Positions 36,603 through 47,731 of a stretch of DNA of 64,000 nucleotides are shown here, piece by piece. The translations under genes were made by a program, and so were the position numbers. Below the pieces are notes generated by a model, which was not told the origin of the DNA, did no database searches, and saw only the letters and a list, made by a program, of their open reading frames with translations. Position 1 is the stretch's first letter; each line of letters starts with the position of its first letter. This stretch comes from Lindgomyces ingoldianus (taxonomy: Eukaryota; Ascomycota; Dothideomycetes; Pleosporales; Lindgomycetaceae), in contig NW_022985170.1 in the NCBI RefSeq assembly GCF_010093535.1, forward strand, positions 972,016 to 1,036,015, read 5' to 3'.

Positions 36603-37845
36603 ATGGCTACCCAAGGAGGTGGATCGCCGAACCTTCCACTAGATGATCGTTCGAAGGACCTCAAGATCACCATCCCAGTCCTCACTATATTCTGCACGAC
36701 ATTTGTGGTCATCCGAATGATCGTCAGCTGGAGGAACAGAAAGGGCTTCCTCCTGAGTGACTATCTCCTTGTTCTTGGAGCGGTAAGACAATATCGCATC
36801 TGCATCGAGACTCTATACTTACGGGTAGTAGGGCCTGAACATTCCTGCTGTAATCTTCTCCTACCTGACAGCTTCCGAGGGCCAAGGGAGGCATGTTTGG
36901 GATCCTTTCCTGAACCAAACCCGTCTCCGTGACTATCTTCATCACCTGTGGTGGGCCCAGCTTCTTAACATCTACGCTATGGCGGCGGTGAAAGGCAGCA
37001 TTTGTGCCTACTTGATGCTTCTCGACTTCTCAAAGATGTTTCGTATCATGATCTGGGTCTCAGTCGTCATTCACATCAGCACCAACTTCATATTCCCTTC
37101 GGTCATTCTCTTCGGCGAATGCAATCCCATCTCAAAGCACTGGAACCCCCAGGAACCTGGGCGCTGCTGGGGAGACAAACCGAGAGTGGTATCTGGCTAC
37201 GTTGGCGCCGGATCAAACATTTTGACAGATCTTTTTTACACCTCAGCGCCTTTGGTTTATCTCTCGTCCGTGCAGCTTTCCAGGCGCACGAAAATGGGTG
37301 TCAGAGCGGTATTTCTACTTGGTCTTATGTAAGAACCCTCCTTAGGGCCTTATTTTTACAGAATACTAATGGAGACCAGCACAACGACGATATCCGCACT
37401 AAAGTTCTACGAAATGCGCGCTCTTCACGATTCTAAGGATCCTACCTACACTTCTGTCAATCTCTCCATCTACTCTATGACGGAAGTCGCAGCCGGCATC
37501 TTCACCGCCTGTCTTCCACCGCTCCGCAAGACGTTCGAGAACTTTCTCAGGCGCGTCCTACCTGAGAGTATCATGGGAAGCAGCACCACTAAGAAGAAGG
37601 GCAGCCAGTATGAAATGCCTGCCTACGGTAGTAATCTTAGTCGCTCCGAGAACTCAAAGCCGAAGCACGATCTTGACAGGGACAGCGATAGCGAGCGAGC
37701 GATATTGCCGGATGGTAGCGAGAGGACGATATTGCCAGAGAAGAGCGGAGCGCACGGAGGGGAGACAATTGTTAGAACCACACATATTAGCGTTTATGGC
37801 GAGCAGGGGAAGTATCATCAGATGGACAGTGGGAACTTTGTCTGA
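36603..37845 (+). CDS. Fungal rhodopsin-domain (PTH11-like) seven-transmembrane protein
   Basis: Model: 36603..36782, 36832..37328 and 37380..37845, 380 aa, with introns of 49 and 51 bp. The second intron contains a TACTAAT branch site nine bases before its AG. Translation shows a short extracellular N-terminus, TM1 (ITIPVLTIFCTTFVVIRMIV), the cytoplasmic RNRKGF turn, TM2 beginning SDYLLVLGA, and further hydrophobic segments including YLMLLDFSKMFRIMIWVSVV. Extracellular cysteines occur in ECNPISKHWNP and GRCWG, and the last TM region (SMTEVAAGIFTACLPPL) is followed by a charged cytoplasmic tail. These features match the rhodopsin domain of fungal integral membrane proteins related to the C-terminal part of Pth11. 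There is no CFEM domain. A receptor role is inferred from the family; the ligand is unknown. Confidence 0.88.
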
Positions 37846-39314
37846 GCGGAAACCCTTCGATATTCGCATTGTGCTATTAAGGTATCTAAAGGATAAGTTG
37901 ATGGAAGTTGTACGTTAATGAGGTCACTCTCTCCGAAAATTTCTTTGGATGCTTGCTTGTTCCCAGCGCCCTGGTTGGAGGTAGAGGCACTTTGACTACT
38001 GTAAGGATATTCCATGCTTTCCTCCCAAACAACCAAACATTTACCCCAAAATCCTTTCCCCAATATATTTGAAGCAATCAACCTGAATTGCGTACAATGA
38101 AGTCGAATTCGCATTCCTGCAAGTAATCTGCGGACAACTGGAGCTAACCCGGAATACTGACTTGAAGAGCGGGACGCGGTTCAAAACGCAAGCGCAATTG
38201 TTTTGAAATTAAAAATACATCTGACAGGGTGCTCGCTCCCCAACACCCAACGTTCGTATCATGCCATCGATCTCGTGTTCAGTGTAACTCGGTTACACGT
38301 ATCTGATCCGACACAAAGGTTTAATCGCATCCTTCCTTCGCAAATCTCTAGATGTTCCTCCAATCAGATATGCCAGACCAATCTTTCGCCCTGAACCATC
38401 CTTTTTCAAGATCACTCATCACCTCACTCTCAAATTCTCCGCTCAAAACCTCCGCATCGCACGATTTTCGCTTTCGAAAACCCAGCTTCCTAATATGTGG
38501 CCTCCGAACTCGGGATCTAACACGTTCTTGGAAATCGACGCGACTGACTGACCACGGACCCGGCATCCCGAGTCATGACTGCCTAGGTCAGGGGCGGCCC
38601 GTCAACCGGGATGCTGATCCTGCAATCCTGGGCAAACTTAATTCCTTCTCGAACCGAGCCGAGAACGGTTTTTGGCAACCTGGCCCGCTGAATGCCATTT
38701 TGGTGGCTCCTGGGAGGGGCGGGGAGGCATTTTTGTGGCTTTTTACCGGAGATTGGTGACTCCTCATGTTCGTTTGAGTCGTGGGGGAAAGGGCATGTTG
38801 GGGTGCAGAGGGTTTTTGGGGAAAGGCGCGATTCCGGGGTGGGTCTTGGGTTTATGCTTAAGGCTTAATACGGTGGGTTCTCAGACCACTGCAGTCTTTA
38901 AGTGGGAGCGGTGGTACCCTGCTGATTCGGGGGGGAATTTTTGTTCCCACGTGTTGAACCTGGCATGCATGGTCAGCTAAAAAGGGGCTAAAATGGATTG
39001 TGCACCCGTTGGACCATTGAGCAGCTAAGAAAATAAGGACGATTCATTTGGAGCTGTCAAATGATGTACATTTGAGATGCCTAACACTGTTAAGACAATG
39101 ATAGAAGAGCGAAAAGAGTGATGTGATTAAAGGGTTAAGCTCAAGCTCTGCAAACTTCTGCACAGCTTGAGTTGCGTGTGTCGGCCTCTGAAAGTAGTCC
39201 AACTCAAGGTTCACTTCGGATTTGCGGCGCATAGCTACATCTTTCAACCATGAGTAAAATCAATGAAGACTGGCCGAAACTTACCTGAGTTGACGTATGT
39301 ATGAAGGAGGGCGG
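37846..39314. other. Intergenic region up to the transposon block
   Basis: Contains the 3' end of the rhodopsin-like gene and about 1.4 kb of ordinary sequence ending at the 8-bp target duplication of the outer transposon (39315-39322). ORFs such as 38352-38759 have no family features. Confidence 0.4.
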
Positions 39315-39350
39315 TTCATAGACAGCGTTCCCAACCGTACGTACTACGAC

Positions 39351-39450
39351 CAGTGCTGGCGGGAATCGGTCCGAATCGATTATCCGGAATCACGTGGCGC
39401 TATCCTGGATCTGGATCGGATCCATGAATTAATCTAGCGCTAAGGCTAAA
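39351..39450. repeat. Left terminal inverted repeat of inner hAT-like element
   Basis: The first 11 bp are identical to the inverted right end. Similarity continues in patches to about 100 bp, including GCTATCCTG followed by ATCT and GATCC words shared with the other end. The outer boundary is exact; the inner boundary is approximate. Confidence 0.75.
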
Positions 39451-40241
39451 TAGGCAACTATTCTAAACAATTAGTCTTTTACTTAATTTTTTATGCTATT
39501 ATACTCTTAATAGGTTGTACAATAAACATTTAATAACATACTATAACAGTTTATAAATAAATGCATAAGCGGAGCTTGTTTTAAGTCACTTATTAAACTC
39601 TTTCTAGAGAAGAAGACTGCATTAGAAGAAGCCTATAGAAGAAGACTATAAGTAGAGTAAATAATAAAAAGTAGTCTACAAACTAAAACTTATAAACTAT
39701 ATTTCTATAAATTCTATGTAAAGACCTATATACCTATAAATACTATGCAAAAAAACACTTTTTAGTAGGTCTATCTACACAAGTACTTATTAGCAAAGTT
39801 AAAGTACTAGCTAAAATCCTAAGTAATGTAAATAACAAGCTGCACATCTTAAGCCTAGATAGTAATGCGCTTGCTATAGATAGCAGCTAGCTAAGTGCCT
39901 ATAAATTAATAAGTCTAATACCTTATCTAATACTAATACATTAGCACTTACATTCTATTAAAGTTATAATAAAGGACTTAGCAGTTATTTATAATGCACA
40001 AAGTGCCTACTTACTTTAGTAAAGAGGTTTATTATATTAACATGTACACATGCTAGTAGTTGCTCTTTAGTAGTAGTTAACTTAAAAAGGTTTAGTAAAA
40101 GGCTAAAATTAAAGTTATTTATGTCTTTTTAAAGTAAAATAAATTCCTTTTTATGTCTATATTTAAGTAAATTAGTAGCGCACTTTTTATAAGTACTTTA
40201 TTAATTTAATCTTATGTTAAACTACTTTTAATTACAGGTAG

Positions 40242-40521
40242 TGTTGAATAGGCTCTAACAGCTAGCTGCTTATGGTATAAGCACTTAAGTAGCAAGAGTA
40301 AGAGTGGTGTACGGTGTGCACAGCGTACGAGGTAGGTAAGGTGAGGGCAACATGTTTCTGGTTCTATTGCTCTTGTCTTTCCTCTGTACGGAGGAAAAGG
40401 GGGATATCTAGATGTTCGCGCACGGAGGTTCGCGCACAAGCATTATGTGACATAGATACGTGATCCTGCTTGTGCGCAATCGTTCGTATCCAGGCCGCGA
40501 CGCTGCTGCTGCGTACGGACA
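40242..40521. mobile_element. Solo LTR inside the inner hAT-like element
   Basis: 280 bp beginning TGTTGAATAGG and ending GTACGGACA, with TGT/ACA termini. It is flanked by perfect 5-bp duplications GGTAG at 40237-40241 and 40522-40526. It has near-normal GC content and intact CpG sites (CGCGCACG words), in sharp contrast to the AT-rich DNA on both sides, so it inserted after most RIP of its host element or escaped it. No internal retroelement sequence adjoins it, so LTR-LTR recombination is the likely origin. Orientation is not determined. Confidence 0.85.
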
Positions 40522-43500
40522 GGTAGTGCATATATCTAACTTAATATTAAGTAAACCCTTATAGAAGTTATTAATATAGCCTTTATTAACTTCTAGTATA
40601 GCCTAGTCTTTAAGGAATTTAACATTATTAAAATTTATAAGTACAGGCGCAGATAGAAAATTATACGCACAGCACTTAGCATTTAGAAAGATATCTACAT
40701 TAATGTCCTTATCTAAACTATTGCTAAGGTTGTTTTTATTTGTACCTACTCTCTATAACTAAGAGAGTGTAGACTAAAACCTTTTCTGTGTTAATAGTAG
40801 CTTTTAGGTACATTATATACTTAAACTAATTAAAGTAAATAGCACAAGTAGTATATTAAAAAGGTTGCCTAATAAGCTAAGAATTTTATATTAAGGAAAT
40901 TATTAAGGCGTCTGTTATATAAAAATGTTGTAAAGAAGGAAGCTTAATAAGCTAAAGTTTATAAAAAGTAATATATATGCTAGTTTTTTATTTATAGTAT
41001 AAACATTAACTTTACTCTTTAATTAGCAACACTTTTAATATAAAGTTTTCTACTTGCTATTTCCTTTAAACATGTTATTTGCCTAGTCTAATAGTGTAGA
41101 ATAATAACAACATAGGAGTACTAGAGAAGACAACAGCAGGATATAGGGTTGTAGTCTGTTATTTATGACATATGTAATATTAGTAAGAGCGCGCCTCTTA
41201 GCTAGCAGTAAAGGTATAGGGCTGCCCTAGGTAGGGCGCTTCCTTGCCTAGATTTGTGTATTGCAGAGCGCACATTAAACCTTTTATTAAAGGAACGTCC
41301 TGTCTCTCTATAGATTTATAAGGTAATAATAATTATTATAAAGTAAAGAAGGTTTATTAGCGTTAAATAGCAAAGGTACTATGTTGTAGGTTATAGCAGA
41401 AGGTATTAGACAGGTATTAGACAACACGCGCAGCAAGGTTTTAGTTTTCGCGCAGGAAATAATTATCTAAGAATCTGCTATTTTTATGCTTATGTAAGCC
41501 TAGAAAGGCTAAAAGCAGTAATTCTTAGCTGCTAAGCCCTAACTAAAGAAAACTAAAGTCTACAGAAAGGAGCAGAGCAAGCTCCGCTAAAAAATTTAGC
41601 TTAGAACAATAGAATTCTATTTACAATAGAAGTAGTTAATAGCTTAAAATCTAAATAATAGAGAAAAAAATGTATATTAAGCCTTACTTTATATAATAAG
41701 CATTATAGAAAGTATTTTCTTTTTATCTTATTATACAAAAACATAGACATTGTAATTTAAAATGCTAAGAAGAATAATAAAAATAGCTAGAAGCAGCATA
41801 GCGCTAATAGCTACAAAAAATGCATCTAGGTTTTTCCTACTGCCTTTAACCTAAACGTACAAGCAGCTCTAGGAGTTGTAGCGCATACTGTAAGTTACTC
41901 CCTCTATTGTATAATAAGCTAACAATTTTAGATCTAGCAGAAACAGGTTCTCTCTGCACCCTATAACAATGTTAAATACTATAGTAGCACCTTTTATGCC
42001 TTCTAATTAAATACCTACTGCCTGTTATATATTAATGCAGTGTTAATTTAGACTTATAGTACTATTAACATAAAACCTTACTGTATGCCTTTTATTTTAC
42101 ATGTTATATAATAACTAACTTACATAGTAGAGTGTGCTAGCTATTCTTACTATAGTTTATTTTTAGAGTGTGTTTTACTCTTATCTAAGTAAGTAGCTGC
42201 TTGCGCTAATTGCAAATTTAAAGATTAGGCTGCCTGTTGCAGTTACTATAATAGCTCTTAACCTAATTAGTATTGTCTAACACCTAATAATAGTATAGGT
42301 CTCCTAGTAACTTTGTCTTCTAGTGTAAATAACATTGTTATAGATTACCTGTATAAGATTAAGGAGCTAAAGAGTAATAATAAAAATAGGCGCTAGAATG
42401 TTATATAATAAATTACTTAGAATTAATAGTCTTTTTATAAGTAAAAAATAAAATAAGAAATAAAGATCTTTACTCTTTTAAATAGTTTACTTATTTTTAA
42501 CTTAACTAGTAATTTAAAGATTTAATTACTTTAATAATATTAAAATTTAATAATGCTTAAGTTTAAGAGATTATATAATGTGCTTTAAAGAAGATATGTT
42601 CTAGTTTATTACTTATAAGTAGTATAAAGTAGATCTTAAGTGTAAGATAAGTAAGAAAAGGCTACTAAGATTGTTATACATTATTCTGCTACTATTTTAA
42701 CACATCTTTAACCCCCTTTGTTGCTAGCTTTTCTGTATACTCTGCCTACTTATCTAGATTCTCTACTAAAGCCTAATTACTAAGAATTTACTTAGTTATA
42801 GCTTTAATTAAATAATTCTAGACTTTATAAATAATCTATGCTGTTATATAATAAGTAGCCTATTGTCTTCTTTACTCTTACGCTTTACCTTAGAAAGGTG
42901 TTAATAATAAATTTTAATATTTAAATTAAAAATTAAGCTAGAATTATTTTAGCTAAGCTTTTTATGCTTTTTAGTCTTTAGTAGAAAACCTTAAGGTAAG
43001 CATTACCTTATTAGCCTAGTTTATATAATAATAAGAATGTAAAACTATTATAATTTAGTAGAGAGAATGCTTCTAAAGTAAGTCCTACTATTTTTGCTAT
43101 GCTGTAAGTGCCTAGGTAGCTTGTATAACATAATTTTTATTAAATTATGTATCTCTTTTTTTATGTTTTGCTAGGAAAGCTATTGTGTAAGTCTGTAAGA
43201 TCTATAGAGAAGGAAGAGCCTGTCTAAGGCATTTTGCATCTTCTTTATTTTAGAGGATTATATCCTTAAAAATCTATAAAAATATTTTTATTATATAAAG
43301 CATTTTTAATTTTTTATCTTTAAAGTATTATGTTTAAGATTAGGTTAGTTTTTAATATAAAAATTTACATGCATTTTAAGCTTAATTACTGTATTAATTA
43401 TATAATACTAGCTGTTCTATCTTATATAATTATCTAAGGGTATTATCTGTCTAGCTTACAAGATAAACTTATTTGTACAAAGCCCTAAACTACAAATATA

Positions 43501-44589
43501 GACTATAATGTTATAAAGTTTACTAAGAGGACTAATAGCTCTAATTATATCTTATTATACAGAATTAAGAGGCAATCTATTTACCTTTTTAAGGTCTGTA
43601 GCTTTAAGATTTTTAAAATAACTTTTATATAAACTTAAAAATAGAAATGCTTACATAATAAAATTAATAATATAACTAAGATAGTAAACTCTTTTATTTT
43701 TAGGATCCTAATGTAGATTAAGTTTATTAGAATACTACTTGCTAATTATATAACAAAGAGTGTTATTAGTGCTAGCATTATCTTTAATAACTGCTTCTAG
43801 ATTTCTAGTAATCTTGTACTTCTTAAGTACTGTACAAAGTACAGAGAACTGTTCTTTACTAGAATAGCCTAAGACTAGTTGTAAAGTAAGAAGGTGTTTA
43901 GTAACAGTATTATCTAAGCTTTATATAAAGTGTTTAGTAATTATAATAAATAGAATTTAGTTTAGAGAGGTCTAGAGATTAAGCGTAACATTAATCTTTA
44001 AAGTTGCTGTCTAAATTTTGCGCTAAAAAATAAGCTTCTCTTTATACTAATAGCTTTAGATTACTGTATAAATAGTAAAGTGTAAAACTAAAATAGCCTC
44101 TCTAGCAACAAGATTTAATGCTTATATAAAAGCCTAAAAAGATAATAATTTAATAACTAAGAGAGTAAGACACTGTTAAATAATTAGTTATATAAAAGCC
44201 TTTTAAATAATATCTTTATCTAGATAGGCTCTAAACGCGGCATTCTGTATATCTCTTTTTATATAAGGTTCTGCGCAGTTCTATAGCTCTTAGAGTTTAA
44301 TAGCACCTGCTTGTTATACAAGAAAAAGAGTACCTTTTACTAAAACTTAGTAGTTAGATTTTAAGTGCTTTTAAAAGTTTATAATAACTTTTAAAGTGTA
44401 GTTGTAATTATAGAAATTGCAGTATTAAAGAAGCTAGCTGTTTTGTTTAGTAAGTTTATTAGACATTAGTAGTTATACAAAGTTTCTAATGTTACTGCCT
44501 TTATTTTTAAGCACTAGAGTTAAGCTTAATTTATAGGATTTTATTATATAAGACTTTTAAAGTTGTTTTATTAATAGGGAAGCAAATTT

Positions 44590-44688
44590 TTAGCTAAGAC
44601 TATGAATTAATTTAAGGATCTAATCTAGATTCAGGATAGCGTGGATTCGGATCGATCCACGAATCGGATCGATCTATCGCCAGCACTG
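44590..44688. repeat. Right terminal inverted repeat of inner hAT-like element
   Basis: Inverted partner of the repeat beginning at 39351. Relative to the left end, the aligned GCTATCCTG...GATCC stretch of 25 bp shows four mismatches, all G-to-A or C-to-T. GATCGATCC-type words recur near the tip. The inner boundary is approximate. Confidence 0.75.
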
Positions 44689-44723
44689 ACTACGACTCGT
44701 AGATACGTGAACGTAGCAGTCAC

Positions 44724-44761
44724 GTGAGCCGTTGAAACGTAGGAGGAGTGTGAGCCGTAAC
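44724..44761 (+). repeat. Subterminal direct repeat, left copy
   Basis: A 38-bp segment containing AAACGTAGGAGGAGTG near the left part of the outer transposon matches 47575-47612 in the same orientation. Eight positions differ, seven of which are G-to-A or C-to-T changes in the right copy. Confidence 0.75.
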
Positions 44762-47574
44762 GTACGTAGGAGCCAGCTCCTATTACAGACCGTAATACGT
44801 CTCAGAGAGACAATATTTCCTAGTAATATAAGGTCTTATTAGACAGCTATAGGGACGCGTTAGAAGGGTGTTTAAAGTTGTGTTTTTAGAGTAATAATTA
44901 GGTAAAAACTCTGCAGTTTATATAATAATTAAGAAGCTAGCAAAGAAAAGGATTAAGGCGTAAGATCTTATAATTTTAGTTAAAAATTATAATTACTTAT
45001 AAACTTACTTATTATAAGCTAGATGTCCTAGTTCCTTTAGTATAGTAGGCATACAGCCTTATTCTAAAGATTCTTTTAAGCTAGCTCTTTCTACTAAACT
45101 AAGGTTACTTATTACGCTAGTTTTTATTAACTTGCTTAATTAAAGTTTTTATTATTAAAGTTCTTAGTTTTTTTCTGTAATAGCACGCTATCTAATAGTC
45201 TTTTAGCTTTTATAAAAAAGTACCTAGACAACTCTACTTTTAATAATAAAGTATTATTTACTATTAAGTAGAATAACATTTAGATAGGAAACAGAAAGTT
45301 AAAGCTAAAAAAGCTTAAATACTAGGTAAAGTATAAGAGCTAATTATGTAGTAATTATTAGTTATCTTAGATATAGCTTTATAAAGCTAATTTAGTGTAT
45401 AATAATAAGAAAGACACCTTTAGAATAAAGTTATAGCTCTATAGAAGGTGCTACACTAAGGGTAATTATAAAAGAGTAAAAAAAGTTAACAGTTACACTT
45501 ATATTATCTACTACCTTAAAAAAGAGCACTAGATAGACATTAGTAAAGAAAGTAAAAGCACTTTTTTACCTAATAAGCTAAGAATTCTCTTAAGTTTATT
45601 TAAAGTAGCTTATAAAGTTACAGGCTTATTATATATTATCTTTTATAGTGTTTAGTAGGAGGAAGCTTTATAAGTAGTAGTTATTAACTAGGTAATACTT
45701 TATAATATTTTCTTTTATATAGTATTATTAGTAGAACTTTAAGGCATTATTACTTAAAATAAAGCTAATCTTCTTACTGCCCTTCTAGCGTCTAACACTA
45801 CATATTTGTCCTATGTGTAGCAGGGATATACATAGCAGAAGCAGGAGATTTAAATAATGCTAAAAATAGCCTAAAGCAAAATTATGTTAAGTGTTAATAT
45901 ATAAACTTCTCTAAACTACCTCTTCTTCTTAGGTATAGTGTTACACTTTATTAGTAAGTGTACCTTAGCTTATTAGTTTAGCATCTTAGTATCCCCTATT
46001 AAACTAAACACTAACTAATAATACTGCGTAGATGTTAACTACTAACACTATAATATTCTAATTAGCTTTTATAACCTGTATAGTAACTATACTAAAGCAA
46101 ATTAAGCGCTAGAGATTATTAAAGTTATTAATAACTTTAAAATTATATTAAAATTTTATTATTTAGTAGCTAATAATGTGTTAAATAATAATAATAAGAC
46201 TATTTTTACTCTTACTTAACATCTTAATATGCCCCTTACCTCTAAGCACTATATACGCTGCGCTGGCTATATAATCTAGCTAGTAGTAAAAGCAGTTATC
46301 TATAGTAAAGAAATAAGTGCTTTTAAAGTAAAGCTTATCTAAGTAGCTTCTTAGAAATAATTTAACCTCTATTACTGCTATAAAGTTATTAAAAAACTTT
46401 ATAATTTTATAAATATAGTGCTAGCATTATATAAATAATAAAAGGCTTTTATAACTTTTTAGGCTGCTTTTAATAATAATAACTCTTTTTAGAGCTTTAG
46501 GACGCTTAATCTTATATAAAATAGCAGTGTACACTAGCATAGTGTTTATCTTATGCTCCTCTGCTGTTTTAAGCTTAAGGACACTATTACTAAGTTTATA
46601 TGTAAGTAAAAAAGCACTAATAATAACTTTATAAACTTTACTATCTCTAGTAACTCTACTTTTACTAAAGTTATTACTAAAAATAAATAAAAAAAAGTTA
46701 ATTACTTTTATAAGTTTTTTAAAGTTTTTTACTTTATAATAAAATGCTTTAAAGGCAATAGCTTCTACAGCTCTCTCTAGATGTCTATTATTAACTTATA
46801 ACACTTTTATACTAAGCTTCTATATATAGGCAATAAACTTAAAGGTAAGAGTAATAATTACTACTTTAAATCTAGTGTAGCATTTAGCATAGAGAAGTTA
46901 CTTATATACTAAAAAAAGTTTATTATTAAGCTACTTATATTTTATTACTATGTAGTAATAATTTTAAACTCTTAACTTTATCTTATTTAGTTTAAGAACT
47001 ACTAAAAAAAGCACTTTATATAGCATAAAAAAGCTAAGGCTTTAATAAAAGCTATTTTTTAAAAGTACATTAATGCAGAAGCTAAGGCTAAAGCTAATAA
47101 TAACAACATTACTTAAAAGCTTACGTAACACAAGTTACTTAGTAGCAACTATTATAATAAAAGCTTTAAAAGGACTTTTTTTATTAACATAAGCCTTCTT
47201 ACTAGCAGCTACTTATATAAAAAGTAGCAGAAAACAATAAAGTTGCAGCAGTACTACAACAGCTACTATAAAGACATTACTATAGCTAATAACAACAGCT
47301 TTTTATTTACTAACCTTTTTACTTAGTAAAAATAAGTTAGATAACTTTCTTACTTTATACTATATAAAATTACTTTTAACTTCTTATCTATCTTTTTTAT
47401 AAGCTATAATTATAAGAGGTTCTTTTTTAAGAGTAGAAAGACTAGTACTTATAATAAAAATAAGCTTTTTAGCTTAATAATTAAGGCTTTCTAACTATAA
47501 AAAAACTAGCTCTAGTAGAGTTATATTTACAGTAAAATAGGGGACTTAGTAGACTATATACGCTGTAACATCTT

Positions 47575-47612
47575 GTAAGCTGTTAAAACATAGGAGGATT
47601 GTAAGCTATAAC
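47575..47612 (+). repeat. Subterminal direct repeat, right copy
   Basis: Partner of 44724-44761, containing AAACATAGGAGGATTG. Its differences from the left copy are almost all transitions of RIP type. It lies about 120 bp from the right tip of the outer transposon. Confidence 0.75.
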
Positions 47613-47731
47613 AGTTACGCCTTATAAGTGGATTTAAATTCTTTCTTTACGTTAAAACGTACTAACAAACTAAGAAGTTACAGCCTAAAAAACAGCGAGT
47701 TGAAACGTATTACGTACAGTTGGGAACGCTG

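Larger units (their letters stand above)
39351..44688. mobile_element. Inner hAT-like DNA transposon nested near the left tip of the outer one
   Basis: The tips read CAGTGCTGGCG at 39351 and CGCCAGCACTG ending at 44688. They are flanked by identical 8-bp duplications ACTACGAC at 39343-39350 and 44689-44696. The left duplication lies inside the outer element, only 28 bp from its tip, so this element arrived second. The inverted ends remain alignable for roughly 100 bp, and GCTATCC-containing parts of the two ends differ mainly by G-to-A and C-to-T transitions. The tip fits the hAT YARNG consensus. At 5338 bp, or about 5.05 kb without the LTR at 40242, it is large for a hAT. No reading frame survives. 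A somewhat GC-richer island at about 41.09-41.46 kb could be a further insertion, but I could not define its ends. Confidence 0.87.
39323..47731. mobile_element. Outer hAT-like DNA transposon, RIP-degraded, with a nested insertion
   Basis: The two tips read CAGCGTTCCCAAC at 39323 and its reverse complement GTTGGGAACGCTG ending at 47731. They are flanked by the identical 8-bp words TTCATAGA at 39315-39322 and 47732-47739. An 8-bp duplication and a CAGCG tip matching the hAT YARNG consensus support a hAT-superfamily element. Removing the nested element and its extra duplication leaves about 3063 bp, a usual size for an autonomous hAT. The interior is extremely AT-rich with stops in every frame, so no transposase can be read. 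Residual C is mostly followed by T and CpG is almost gone, as expected after RIP. Subterminal ACGTA-type words cluster near the left end, as often seen for hAT transposase-binding sites. Confidence 0.88.

Noticed and set aside
37329..37361. A shorter second intron in the rhodopsin-like gene ending at TTTTTACAG
   Set aside because: 33 bp is too short, and a TACTAAT branch site just after it points to the AG at 37379, giving a 51-bp intron like its neighbours.
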